From: Gammaproteobacteria bacterium
GTDB taxonomy: Bacteria; Pseudomonadota; Gammaproteobacteria; JAUIAT01
NCBI GenBank assembly: GCA_030425295.1
Contig: JAUIAT010000010.1
Location: 1-64,000, forward strand
Direction of reading: 5' to 3'
Length of the DNA stretch: 64,000 nucleotides
The notes below the pieces were generated by a model. The model worked only from the letters and a program-made list of their open reading frames with translations. It ran no database searches and had not been told where the DNA came from. The translations under genes were made by a program, and so were the position numbers. Positions 27,140-34,912 of the stretch are shown here, piece after piece; within the stretch, counting starts at the first letter, position 1; every line of letters begins with the position of its first letter.

Positions 27140-27209
27140 TGGAGTCTGTTGACAATTGGCCTTATAGCTGGAAATTTCTATAATTTGTAAAAATTAACCC
27201 TTTAATAAG
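27140..27209. mobile_element. MITE-like family 1, left-half fragment
   Basis: It starts GGAGTCTGTTGACAATTGG and continues GGAAATTTCTATAATTTGTA and TTAACCCTTTAAT, like the left half of the other copies. It stops exactly where the stop codon of the small GG-leader gene begins (27210); no right end is present. Confidence 0.6.
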
Positions 27210-27371
27210 TTATTTATTCTTGTTTATGTAATCTTTTGCTTTGTACCAAATTGCACCTCCCGATACATTGCTTACTTCTTCTTTAGTTAGATTTTTCTCT
27301 TGCTCCTGGCCTGATTTTTCTTTGAAGGTTTTTTTGTTTTTACTATGTGATTTTAAGTTTTTCTTTTTCAT
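27210..27371 (-). CDS. Double-glycine leader peptide (bacteriocin/RiPP-like precursor)
   Basis: A 53-residue peptide beginning MKKKNLKSHSKNKKTF, behind a good AAAGGAAA site. Residues 28-39 read LTKEEVSNVSGG, matching the secreted-peptide leader consensus LSxxELxxIxGG at -12, -11, -8, -7, -4, -2 and -1. Cleavage after Gly39 would free a 14-residue basic core, AIWYKAKDYINKNK. Such leaders are recognised by C39-peptidase ABC exporters; none is encoded in this window, nor any immunity gene I can recognise. The leader match is seen directly; secretion and function are inferred. Confidence 0.6.
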   Translation of the reverse strand: MKKKNLKSHSKNKKTFKEKSGQEQEKNLTKEEVSNVSGGAIWYKAKDYINKNK

Positions 27372-27582
27372 TTAATTAATTTCCTTTTTTTTGTTTCTAC
27401 CTTTATAGAATTATAGATCATAAAATTTATTTTTCTTGTTAGGTGTTTTGTCGTTATTTACCTGTAATACAAAATTTTGTTTGAGTTTTTTTAGGTGATT
27501 GGTATTGTTGATGTGTTCTGGTAGTGCAATAATTAGTTAAATTTGATAATATTTGTGAAATTTATCAAATCGGTATTTGTGA

Positions 27583-28431
27583 ATGTTGGTAGAACCTAAG
27601 AAAGTCCAAGGTAACCTGCGTGGGTTACCTAATATTAAAAATATAATAGTTATTGCTTCTGCTAAAGGTGGTGTTGGTAAATCAACAACTGCAGCTAATT
27701 TTGCGTTAAGCCTAAAAGCTAAGGGGTATTCGGTGGGGCTTTTGGATGCTGATATTTATGGCCCAAATCAACCAAATATTTTTGGTGTGCAAGATTCTGA
27801 GCCTCACGTGGATGAAAATAAAAAACTACTACCTGTTATTGCTCATGGCATTCCGTTAATGTCTATTGGTTTTCTTTATGGAGCCAAAAAAGCTGTAGTG
27901 TGGCGTGGTCCTATGATTAGTAAAGCAATGGAACAGTTGATTCATGATACCAAATGGGGTGAGCTAGATTTTTTAGTTATTGATATGCCACCTGGAACTG
28001 GTGATATTCCCTTGACGCTCGCATCTAAAATTCCAGTTTGTGGTGCAGTTATTGTTTCAACACCACAAGACTTAGCTGTGCTTGATGCGCAGAAGAGTGT
28101 ACAAATGTTTGAAAAAATGGGAATCCATGTCTTTGGTGCTATTTGCAATATGAGCGTCTATCATTGCTCTTCATGTGGGGCTGAAGAAAGAATATTTGGC
28201 TCGCAATCTATTTCAGAATTAGAAGCTGAGCTTGGCACCAAAATAGTTGGTGAAATGCCGTTGTCAATTAAGCTCAGAAAACATACAGATCTTGGTAATC
28301 CGATCATAATTGCTGACCCTGAGAGTGAAGAATCTCGTGCCTATCACAATGCAGTAAAATCAGTAATGGAAGGCCTTTCTAGGTTGCCCAAAGACCTAAA
28401 TCGCAAGCTGCCCCCGGTTGTTGTTGCCTAA
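27583..28431 (+). CDS. mrp: Mrp/ApbC iron-sulfur cluster carrier ATPase
   Basis: A 282-residue P-loop protein that carries and transfers 4Fe-4S clusters. The deviant Walker A is ASAKGGVGKSTTAANFA, followed by DADIYGPNQPNIFG, DMPPGTGDI and the cluster-binding CSSCG. It lacks the N-terminal DUF59 domain found in E. coli Mrp and starts almost at the P-loop domain. Placement divergent from metG is conserved with E. coli. ATG 27583 has no strong ribosome-binding site; a GTG three bases upstream is in frame. Confidence 0.9.
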   Translation: MLVEPKKVQGNLRGLPNIKNIIVIASAKGGVGKSTTAANFALSLKAKGYSVGLLDADIYGPNQPNIFGVQDSEPHVDENKKLLPVIAHGIPLMSIGFLYGAKKAVVWRGPMISKAMEQLIHDTKWGELDFLVIDMPPGTGDIPLTLASKIPVCGAVIVSTPQDLAVLDAQKSVQMFEKMGIHVFGAICNMSVYHCSSCGAEERIFGSQSISELEAELGTKIVGEMPLSIKLRKHTDLGNPIIIADPESEESRAYHNAVKSVMEGLSRLPKDLNRKLPPVVVA

Positions 28432-28482
28432 AAAGTGTCTATAATTAGGGTAATACTTATCGGTTATTAGAAGGATTCTAGT

Positions 28483-29859
28483 ATGTTGGCCGAGCTAATT
28501 AAAGGTCTATTACCCTGGTTGTTATACTTTTTTCTATCCGATCCTGACGTTACATATTTAGGCATTAGTTTTGCTCTTGCCGCCACTTTATTGGTAACTA
28601 TTCCACATCTCAAAAGAGGGGTTGTTCTTGATTGGGGAACTGTTGTTTTCTTCTTTAGTTTAGGTGCTGTATCAGTTTTTAGTGGTGATTATTGGGTTGA
28701 AAAGTATGGTGTGTTGGCAGCAAATTCTGCTCTCTCACTAATTGCATTAATATCAATTATGATAAAAAGGCCTTTTACTTGGGAGTACAGCAGGTCTTAC
28801 CAAAATATCTCTTATTCTAATAGTCTTATACATATACAAATCCATACTAAAGTAACTCTTGCTTGGGCTATTGTGTTTGTTGTGAGCTCGATTATCCATG
28901 CTATATATTTAGATCATATTGGCACTTTCTATTTAATGAACGAGGTTTTGCCGGCAGCCTTAATTTTTTTTGGAATGATTTTTACAACAATCTACCCTGG
29001 GTATGCAGAGAGAAAAATTCGCAAACAGGGGGTTGCTGGGCTTAATAATATATCTGACCTTTGTTATGTGGAAATAGAAGGGGGAAGGGCTGGATTTAGG
29101 TCTGTCGGTAAAGGGTTTCCAATTATTATGCTGCCAGATGCTAATATGACTATGCATCAGTGGGATCCTGCGTTAATTTCTGAACTAAGTTCTGATAATC
29201 AAGTATATTTACTTGATTACCCTGGAGTGGGTGAGGCTGATTTTAAAGTTGATAATATTAATGACTTGGCTGTATATGTATCAAGTTTTGCTGCAACTGT
29301 TATTGATGGCAAATATGCTGTGGTTGGGCTTGGCTTTGGTGGCTGGGTGGCACAATCTCTTGCTATAAGTAACCCAGGCTCGGTTGCAAGAATTGCTTTA
29401 ATAAATTCTGATTGCGGTGGTAATGAGTCAGTTAAGCCTGAAGCTGCGCATATTGGTGAGTCTCTTTTAGTTAAAGATTTTTTTGAGATGCAGAAGGATC
29501 TTTTATTTTCAGACAAAGTTGATAAGAATGCCGTACTGTCCTTTTTGAAGGTTGGTTCGGCTGCATCTCTTGAGCCTAGCGCATCCGATAAGTTTGTGTT
29601 TTCTCAAAATAAACTTATAGCTGAGTGGTATGAAAATGGTAGTTTTAGCCAGCTTAGAGATGTTCGGCAACCATCACTTATTATTTTTGGAGGGCAAGAT
29701 AGGCTTATACCACCTGAAAACTCACGCCTTTTAGAAAAAGAAATGCCAAACGCTATTGTCGTGTCTTACCCTGAGTCAGGACATGGTGTTATTTATCAGC
29801 AGCCTTATGAGCTAGCTTCTAATGTTAAAGGATTTTTTGCAGCACTTTCTGATTATTAA
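28483..29859 (+). CDS. Membrane domain fused to an alpha/beta-hydrolase-like domain lacking the nucleophile
   Basis: A 458-residue protein. Residues 1-175 contain about six membrane helices, with PFTWEYSRSY near 97 resembling a motif of YciB-like membrane proteins. Residues 195-458 follow the alpha/beta hydrolase order: QVYLLDYPGVGEAD, the nucleophile elbow, GGQDRLIP (Asp406) and ESGHGV (His434). At the elbow, where G-x-S-x-G is expected, it reads GLGFGG, with Phe285 in place of Ser. The oxyanion HG motif is PDA. The domain is thus probably not a classical hydrolase. ATG 28483 follows AGAAGGATTCT. Confidence 0.7.
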   Translation: MLAELIKGLLPWLLYFFLSDPDVTYLGISFALAATLLVTIPHLKRGVVLDWGTVVFFFSLGAVSVFSGDYWVEKYGVLAANSALSLIALISIMIKRPFTWEYSRSYQNISYSNSLIHIQIHTKVTLAWAIVFVVSSIIHAIYLDHIGTFYLMNEVLPAALIFFGMIFTTIYPGYAERKIRKQGVAGLNNISDLCYVEIEGGRAGFRSVGKGFPIIMLPDANMTMHQWDPALISELSSDNQVYLLDYPGVGEADFKVDNINDLAVYVSSFAATVIDGKYAVVGLGFGGWVAQSLAISNPGSVARIALINSDCGGNESVKPEAAHIGESLLVKDFFEMQKDLLFSDKVDKNAVLSFLKVGSAASLEPSASDKFVFSQNKLIAEWYENGSFSQLRDVRQPSLIIFGGQDRLIPPENSRLLEKEMPNAIVVSYPESGHGVIYQQPYELASNVKGFFAALSDY

Positions 29860-29898
29860 GTTTTTTATGGCTGCTTAAGCGGCGTATGTTAGAGGGTA

Positions 29899-30093
29899 TT
29901 ATACTACTCTTCCCTCCCACTTCCCGCATTTTTTACACTGATATAATTCGTACTCAACTTTATGCCTTCTTGATACCGATCTTTTGAGAACCATTTCGTG
30001 AACACTACACGCTCCTTCTTTTTTATTCCCACCTATTACCTGCTCAGTGATCGATTCGTCAAGTAGCTTCTTTGATATGTTTTTCTTTCTCAT
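29899..30093 (-). CDS. Small protein with GG-type leader and zinc-ribbon-like core
   Basis: A 64-residue protein starting MRKKNISKKLLDESITEQVIGG, behind GAGG. Leu at -12, Val at -4 and the GG pair fit a double-glycine leader, but -8 is Ile rather than Glu. The 42-residue remainder has CSVH and, 20 residues later, QCKKCGKWEG, a C-x2-H / C-x2-C arrangement that could bind zinc. It begins like the GG peptide at 27210-27371 (M-K/R-KKN-L/I) and lies 2.7 kb away on the same strand. It may instead be an intracellular zinc-ribbon protein. Confidence 0.5.
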   Translation of the reverse strand: MRKKNISKKLLDESITEQVIGGNKKEGACSVHEMVLKRSVSRRHKVEYELYQCKKCGKWEGRVV

Positions 30094-30294
30094 AAAGCCT
30101 CGCTAGCTTTTTTTAAGTTAAGTACTTGTATTATGTTAAATTCCATACATAAATAAATTATATGACAAAAAATAATGCTTTTCCTGCTTATGCGACGCAA
30201 CTGTTATATCTCAGTGAAAGCATAGCCAAAACTTTTGCTAATTGCTTTTGTGGTGAAAATATTAAACATAATTAAAATATATTCTAGTTTGTTC

Positions 30295-30322
30295 TTGACA
30301 CTAATTTCTTGCGGATTATAAT
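30295..30322 (+). promoter_or_regulatory. Consensus sigma-70 promoter for the tRNA cluster
   Basis: TTGACA (30295-30300) and TATAAT (30317-30322), both exact consensus, are separated by 16 bp. The tRNA-Pro gene begins 11 bp after the -10 box. Confidence 0.85.
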
Positions 30323-30332
30323 GGAGCGAGTT

Positions 30333-30409
30333 CGGGGCATAGCGCAGTCTGGTAGCGCATCTGCTTTGGGAGCAGAGGGTCGGGGGTTCAAATCCCTCTG
30401 CCCCGACCA
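30333..30409 (+). tRNA. tRNA-Pro (UGG)
   Basis: A 77-nt cloverleaf with acceptor CGGGGCA/TGCCCCG, anticodon stem TCTGC/GCAGA around loop TTTGGGA (anticodon TGG), T arm GGGGGTTCAAATCCC, and an encoded CCA end. Confidence 0.97.
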
Positions 30410-30548
30410 ATACTATTTAAATCTTTTTTCATATTTGTTTTGTCGCTAAATAGATATATGATTCTAAAGGTAAGTTAAATTAGTTTAGAATTTGCTGGTT
30501 CAAGAGAAAGCTCAACTTGAACTAGTAGAGTCCTAAGGTAATTTAAAA

Positions 30549-30625
30549 GCGCCCGTAGCTCAACCGGATAGAGCACCGGCCTTCTAAGCCGGGGGTTGTA
30601 GGTTCGAGTCCTACCGGGCGCGCCA
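30549..30625 (+). tRNA. tRNA-Arg (UCU)
   Basis: A 77-nt cloverleaf with acceptor GCGCCCG/CGGGCGC, anticodon stem CCGGC/GCCGG around CTTCTAA (anticodon TCT), T loop GGTTCGAGTCC and encoded CCA. The anticodon reads AGA, common in this AT-rich genome. Confidence 0.97.
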
Positions 30626-30638
30626 TTTTTTAGTTCGT

Positions 30639-30714
30639 GGTGGACGTAGCTCAGTGGTAGAGCACTGGATTGTGGCTTCAGCGGTCGTGGGTTCGACCCC
30701 CATCGTCCACCCCA
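30639..30714 (+). tRNA. tRNA-His (GUG)
   Basis: Acceptor GTGGACG/CGTCCAC with the extra G at -1 opposite C73, the hallmark of tRNA-His; anticodon loop TTGTGGC (GTG) and encoded CCA. A run of six T follows directly and probably terminates the cluster. Confidence 0.97.
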
Positions 30715-30787
30715 TTTTTTTCTTGTTCACAAAATTTTCTTTGCAAGTTATTATTGGATTATCTTATTCGCATAAAAGGATCTGTTT

Positions 30788-32293
30788 GTGAGCGAAGGAA
30801 TTTGTAGTCATCTAAAGCTTAAAGCTCTTGGTATTGATACTTTTAAAGAACATACTATATTTCTGCCGAAACATTGTTCTATATGTATAGCTCAGGGATT
30901 TGATGTTCCTTCTCGTGTTCTTGTAAGGTTGAGCGATAAGGAAATTCTCGCAACCTTAAACATCATTGATGATGATCTTCTAAAAAATGGTGAGGCATCT
31001 TTGTCTGTAAGGGCCTGGAAACTTCTTGGTGCCAAAGAAAACCAAATTATTTCCATATCTCACCCACCTCCATTACCATCACTAAGTCATGTTAGGTCAA
31101 AAGTTTATGGTCATCATTTAAGTTCTGAAGCAATTAAGAGCGTTATAGCGGACATTGCAGCTGAAAGATATACAGATATCTATACCGCCACTTTTTTAGC
31201 TGCTTGTGCTGGTGGCAGATTAACCGATGGAGAAATAATTGATCTCACCAAGTCTATGGTTGACGTTGGGGATAAGTTAATCTGGGATAATGAGGTTGTA
31301 GTAGATAAACATTGTATTGGTGGTCTGCCAGGTAATCGAGTTACACCGATTGTTGTGCCAATTATTGCATCTTTTGGAATGCTTATACCTAAGACCTCGT
31401 CTAGAGCCATTACTTCACCCGCTGGAACAGCAGATGTGATGGAGGTTTTGGCTCCAGTAGATTTGACAATTGAACAAATGAAAAAAGTTGTTAATAAAGA
31501 AGGTGGCTGTATAGTTTGGGGTGGGGCAGTTAATATGAGCCCAGCTGATGACATTATGATTCGTATTGAGCGAGCAATGGATTTCGATAGTGAGGGGCAA
31601 TTAATTGCATCCGTGCTGTCTAAGAAGATTGCTGCAGGCTCTACTCATATTGTTATTGATATTCCAGTAGGTGAAACAGCTAAGGTTAGAAGTAGAGCTT
31701 CTGCCAAGATTTTGGAAAATTTATTTTATAAAGTTGCTCATGAATTAGGATTAACTTTAACTGTTATTAAATCTGATGGGGTGCAGCCCGTTGGTAGAGG
31801 TATAGGCCCCAGCTTAGAGGCCTTGGATGTTATCTCTGTATTACAAAATGCAGATGATGCCCCTTTAGATTTAAAGCAAAGAGCTATTATGGTTGCTGGC
31901 GCAATTCTTGAGTTCTCAAAAGATATTAATAAAGGTGAAGGTGAGCTTTATGCTAAACACATTCTAGAAAGTGGAGAAGCTTGGAATAAGTTTCAAGCTA
32001 TTTGCAATGCTCAAGGTGGTATGAGGCAGCCGCTAAAAGCTAAGCATATTCATGTGTTATGCGCTAGCAGAAAAGGTGTTGTGAAAAAGATTGATAATCG
32101 CTATCTATCAAGGCTTGCTAAACTTGCTGGAGCTCCGCATGATAAAGCTGCTGGTGTGCTGTTGAATGTCAAGCTGGGTGAGATGGTTGACAAAGGTCAG
32201 CAAATTCTTGAGATTCATGCTGAGTCTAAAGGTATCCTTAAGTATGCGGTGTCTTTTCTAAAGCAATATTCAGAAATAATTACAGTAGAGTAA
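30788..32293 (+). CDS. Thymidine/AMP phosphorylase family protein
   Basis: A 501-residue nucleoside or nucleotide phosphorylase. It has the extra N-terminal domain of the archaeal AMP-phosphorylase-like group, then GRLTDGEIIDLTKSMVDVG, the substrate-site KHCIGGLPGNRVTPIVVPI and SSRAITSPAGTADVME, and a C-terminal barrel. Bacterial members are usually named putative thymidine phosphorylase. The archaeal relatives phosphorolyse AMP to ribose-1,5-bisphosphate; which reaction applies here is unknown. GTG 30788 follows AAAGGAT. The PRPP-synthetase-like gene starts 5 bp after its stop. Confidence 0.85.
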   Translation: MSEGICSHLKLKALGIDTFKEHTIFLPKHCSICIAQGFDVPSRVLVRLSDKEILATLNIIDDDLLKNGEASLSVRAWKLLGAKENQIISISHPPPLPSLSHVRSKVYGHHLSSEAIKSVIADIAAERYTDIYTATFLAACAGGRLTDGEIIDLTKSMVDVGDKLIWDNEVVVDKHCIGGLPGNRVTPIVVPIIASFGMLIPKTSSRAITSPAGTADVMEVLAPVDLTIEQMKKVVNKEGGCIVWGGAVNMSPADDIMIRIERAMDFDSEGQLIASVLSKKIAAGSTHIVIDIPVGETAKVRSRASAKILENLFYKVAHELGLTLTVIKSDGVQPVGRGIGPSLEALDVISVLQNADDAPLDLKQRAIMVAGAILEFSKDINKGEGELYAKHILESGEAWNKFQAICNAQGGMRQPLKAKHIHVLCASRKGVVKKIDNRYLSRLAKLAGAPHDKAAGVLLNVKLGEMVDKGQQILEIHAESKGILKYAVSFLKQYSEIITVE

Positions 32294-32298
32294 GTCAG

Positions 32299-33183
32299 AT
32301 GAAACCAATTATTATATCTATATACAGTGAGGGTCTTGTCCCAAAGCTTCTTGCTGATGACCTTAATTGTGATCATGGTTTTATTGATTCAAGGATATTC
32401 CCAGATGGGGAGTCATATATAAAGTTTAACGATGATCTTGAGGGCAGAGATGTTATTATTCTTTGCAGTTTAGATCACCCTAACCCAAAAATCCTGCCAT
32501 TACTATTTGTAGCTAAAACAGCTAAGTCTCTTGGTGCATCTAAAGTGGGGCTATGCTCTCCATACCTTGCGTATATGAGACAAGATAAGGTTTTTCACAG
32601 AGGGGAGGGCGTGACTGCTGCCTATTTTGCTGATTTAATTTCTGATTATTTTGATTGGGTTGTTACTGTGGATCCCCATTTGCATAGAATTCATAATTTG
32701 TCTGACATTTACTCTATTCCTTCAAAAGTTTTGCATGCGGCGAAACCTGTATCTGATTGGGTTACCAAAAATGTTGAAAATCCTGTTTTGATTGGCCCTG
32801 ATATTGAAAGTGAGCAGTGGGTTAAAGAAGTTGCTAAACTTTGCAGCTCCCCCTTTACTGTGCTGCACAAAGTTAGGTATGGTGATCGAGATGTTAAAGT
32901 ATCACTTCCTAATGCAGAAAGTTTATCTGGTAAAACACCAGTGCTTATTGATGATATTATTTCAACGGCAAAAACTATGATAGAGACAGTAAGTCATTTG
33001 AAAAATTTTGGCCTAGAAAAAGCAGTTTGTATTGGTGTGCACCCTATCTTTTCTGGGGATTCCTATAACGCCCTAAAGTCGTCATGGGTTAGGCAGATAG
33101 TTTCTTGCAATACCATACGTCATGAGACCAATGCTATTGATATTAGAAAATTAATTGTCAGTGCTATTGGTCAGTTAATTTGA
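32299..33183 (+). CDS. Ribose-phosphate pyrophosphokinase-like protein
   Basis: A 294-residue PRPP-synthetase fold protein. Seen are RIFPDGESYIKF, PYLAYMRQDKVFHRGEGVTA (ATP loop), VTVDPHLHR and the phosphoribosyl-binding LIDDIISTAKTMIE. It is shorter and more diverged than the housekeeping Prs. Its tight pairing with the phosphorylase gene suggests a shared salvage route that handles phosphorylated ribose and PRPP; that is inference. It may not be the main PRPP synthetase of the cell. Confidence 0.8.
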   Translation: MKPIIISIYSEGLVPKLLADDLNCDHGFIDSRIFPDGESYIKFNDDLEGRDVIILCSLDHPNPKILPLLFVAKTAKSLGASKVGLCSPYLAYMRQDKVFHRGEGVTAAYFADLISDYFDWVVTVDPHLHRIHNLSDIYSIPSKVLHAAKPVSDWVTKNVENPVLIGPDIESEQWVKEVAKLCSSPFTVLHKVRYGDRDVKVSLPNAESLSGKTPVLIDDIISTAKTMIETVSHLKNFGLEKAVCIGVHPIFSGDSYNALKSSWVRQIVSCNTIRHETNAIDIRKLIVSAIGQLI

Positions 33184-33243
33184 TCTGAGGTGACTTATTT
33201 TTTACAATAATTTGTATGTTGCTTTTTATGGCAAGGGATGCCA

Positions 33244-34074
33244 GTGAGAGATGAGCGGTACTATATTTTATTTAGAGCTTTGATGTGGGCCATAGTATGT
33301 TATTGTGTGATTTTGCTTATTTATGTCGTATTTCAGAGAAGCTTTATCTACTTTCCTAGGAAGGGTCCGTATGATCCTGATGTGTGGAAGTTCAACGGGA
33401 TTCAGTTGATCCAGCTAAAAACAGCTGATAATAAAAATTTATATTCTTGGTATAGGCGAGCAAAGCCGGGCAGCCCTACGTTAGTTTTATTTCACGGTAA
33501 TGCTGGGTCGATGGCCGAAAGACTTCCAATGCTAAAGTCTTATATTCAGGCTGGGTGGGGTGTTTTGATTCTTGAATATCGTGGCTACGGCCTTAATAAG
33601 GGCGATCCTACCGAAGAGGGACTTTATTATGATGGGGACGCAGCTATGCGTTTTTTAGCTAGGCAGGAGGATGTTGACTCAAGATGTATTGTCTTGTACG
33701 GCCACTCTCTAGGGTCTGCTGTTGCTACTAAAGTTGCTTCCTACTTTCATGTGGGTGGGGTGGTTCTAAGTTCTTCTTTTACTTCTGTGCCAGATCTTGC
33801 AAGTTACCATTATTGGTTTTTACCATCAAATTTTTTTCTTATTGATCGTTTTGATAATAGCTCAAGAATATCTTCTGTGCGGTCTCCTATTTTGTATATT
33901 CATGGTGAAGACGATAAGATATCCCCTATTTTTTATGCTAAAAAATTATATGGTGCAACTAAATCAGCCAAGAAATTTATATCTCTTAAGGGGGTTGGTC
34001 ATAACAATCTCCCAGATATATCTGATTATTTATTTAAGTTTGTTAGTGATAACAAAATCTGTGAGAATAAGTAA
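33244..34074 (+). CDS. Membrane-anchored alpha/beta hydrolase, active-looking copy
   Basis: A 276-residue hydrolase of the YfhR/BEM46 group. One N-terminal membrane helix (MWAIVCYCVILLIYVVF) anchors it, with the catalytic domain outside or at the membrane. LFHGNAGSM (oxyanion), LEYRGYG, the nucleophile elbow YGHSLGSA, Asp in HGEDDKISP and His in GVGHNNLPD complete a normal triad. GTG 33244 is chosen because AAGGG lies six bases before it; ATG 33238 touches the AAGGG directly. The next gene, one base after the stop, is a paralogue. Confidence 0.78.
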   Translation: MRDERYYILFRALMWAIVCYCVILLIYVVFQRSFIYFPRKGPYDPDVWKFNGIQLIQLKTADNKNLYSWYRRAKPGSPTLVLFHGNAGSMAERLPMLKSYIQAGWGVLILEYRGYGLNKGDPTEEGLYYDGDAAMRFLARQEDVDSRCIVLYGHSLGSAVATKVASYFHVGGVVLSSSFTSVPDLASYHYWFLPSNFFLIDRFDNSSRISSVRSPILYIHGEDDKISPIFYAKKLYGATKSAKKFISLKGVGHNNLPDISDYLFKFVSDNKICENK

Positions 34075-34075
34075 G

Positions 34076-34912
34076 ATGATTGAGTCATCAAATAAATTAA
34101 GGTTTGTTGCTATTATCTTTAGATCCTTTTTCTATTTATTAGGTTTTTATATTTTTGCTGTTTTTTTGTTTTTTTTATTTCAGGGTTTTCTTTTTTATTC
34201 TCCTAGGACTGGGCCTTTTACTCCAGCTGTATATAGAGTGAGTGCAATTGGTAAGGTGCATTTTCCTGCTAAAGATGGTGTTGAGTTGTATGGGTGGTAC
34301 TATCCAGCGAGAAAACTTATGCCAACGATACTTTTTTTCCACGGTGAGGATGGTTTTTTACCTGATAGGTTGCCAATGCTTAAGCCTTATATTAGCAAGG
34401 GGTATGGGGTTTTTCTTATTGAGTACAGAGGATATGGAGAATTGAAAGGTGCTCCAAGTGAGGCTGGATTATATAGTGATGCTAGAGGAGCAATGGAATT
34501 TATACAGGAAAAGGGTGTCCCTCCTAAGTGTTTTATTCTTTATGGTGAGTCGGTTGGGGCTTCTATCGCTGCTAAAATGGCTTCAGAATATTCTATTGGT
34601 GGTTTAGTTATGGTGTATCCTTTTGCTTCTCTTGTTAAATCTGAAAGCAAAAAGTACCCAGTTTTACCTATTGGTTTTTTGTGGCGAGATAAATTCGACA
34701 CTGTCTCGCATGCAGAAAAGGTTAGAGTTCCTACTGTAATTTTTGAGGGTGCTAATAATATTTTCTCGCCAAAGGGAGATGCTCTTGAAATACTCTTAAA
34801 AATAAAATCTCATAAAGAATTAATTAAGATAAATGATAAAGATAATCCCATCCCTGATGTTTCTGATCAGGTTGATAGATTTTTTCATGACCAGGGGGTT
34901 TGTGCTTGGTGA
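34076..34912 (+). CDS. Membrane-anchored alpha/beta hydrolase paralogue with degenerate triad
   Basis: A 278-residue tandem paralogue of the preceding gene, with the same N-terminal helix and matching landmarks (YSPRTGP, FFHGEDG, IEYRGYG, GLYSDARGAMEF). The elbow YGESVGAS keeps Ser159. The position of the catalytic Asp is Asn228 (EGANNIFSP), and that of the catalytic His is Asp256 (KDNPIPD against GHNNLPD in the neighbour). Two of three triad residues are therefore lost. ATG 34076 starts one base after the upstream stop; the stop overlaps the next gene as GTGA. Confidence 0.75.
   Translation: MIESSNKLRFVAIIFRSFFYLLGFYIFAVFLFFLFQGFLFYSPRTGPFTPAVYRVSAIGKVHFPAKDGVELYGWYYPARKLMPTILFFHGEDGFLPDRLPMLKPYISKGYGVFLIEYRGYGELKGAPSEAGLYSDARGAMEFIQEKGVPPKCFILYGESVGASIAAKMASEYSIGGLVMVYPFASLVKSESKKYPVLPIGFLWRDKFDTVSHAEKVRVPTVIFEGANNIFSPKGDALEILLKIKSHKELIKINDKDNPIPDVSDQVDRFFHDQGVCAW

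Noticed and set aside
30161-30274. A 37-codon frame starting MTKNNAFPAYATQ upstream of tRNA-Pro
   Set aside because: No Shine-Dalgarno sequence and no leader, signal or membrane pattern; too short to support.
30204-30410. Open frame of 68 codons on minus across the tRNA-Pro gene
   Set aside because: It is the antisense of a certain tRNA gene and its promoter; the GAEGFEPPT-type translation is a well-known artefact over tRNA-Pro.
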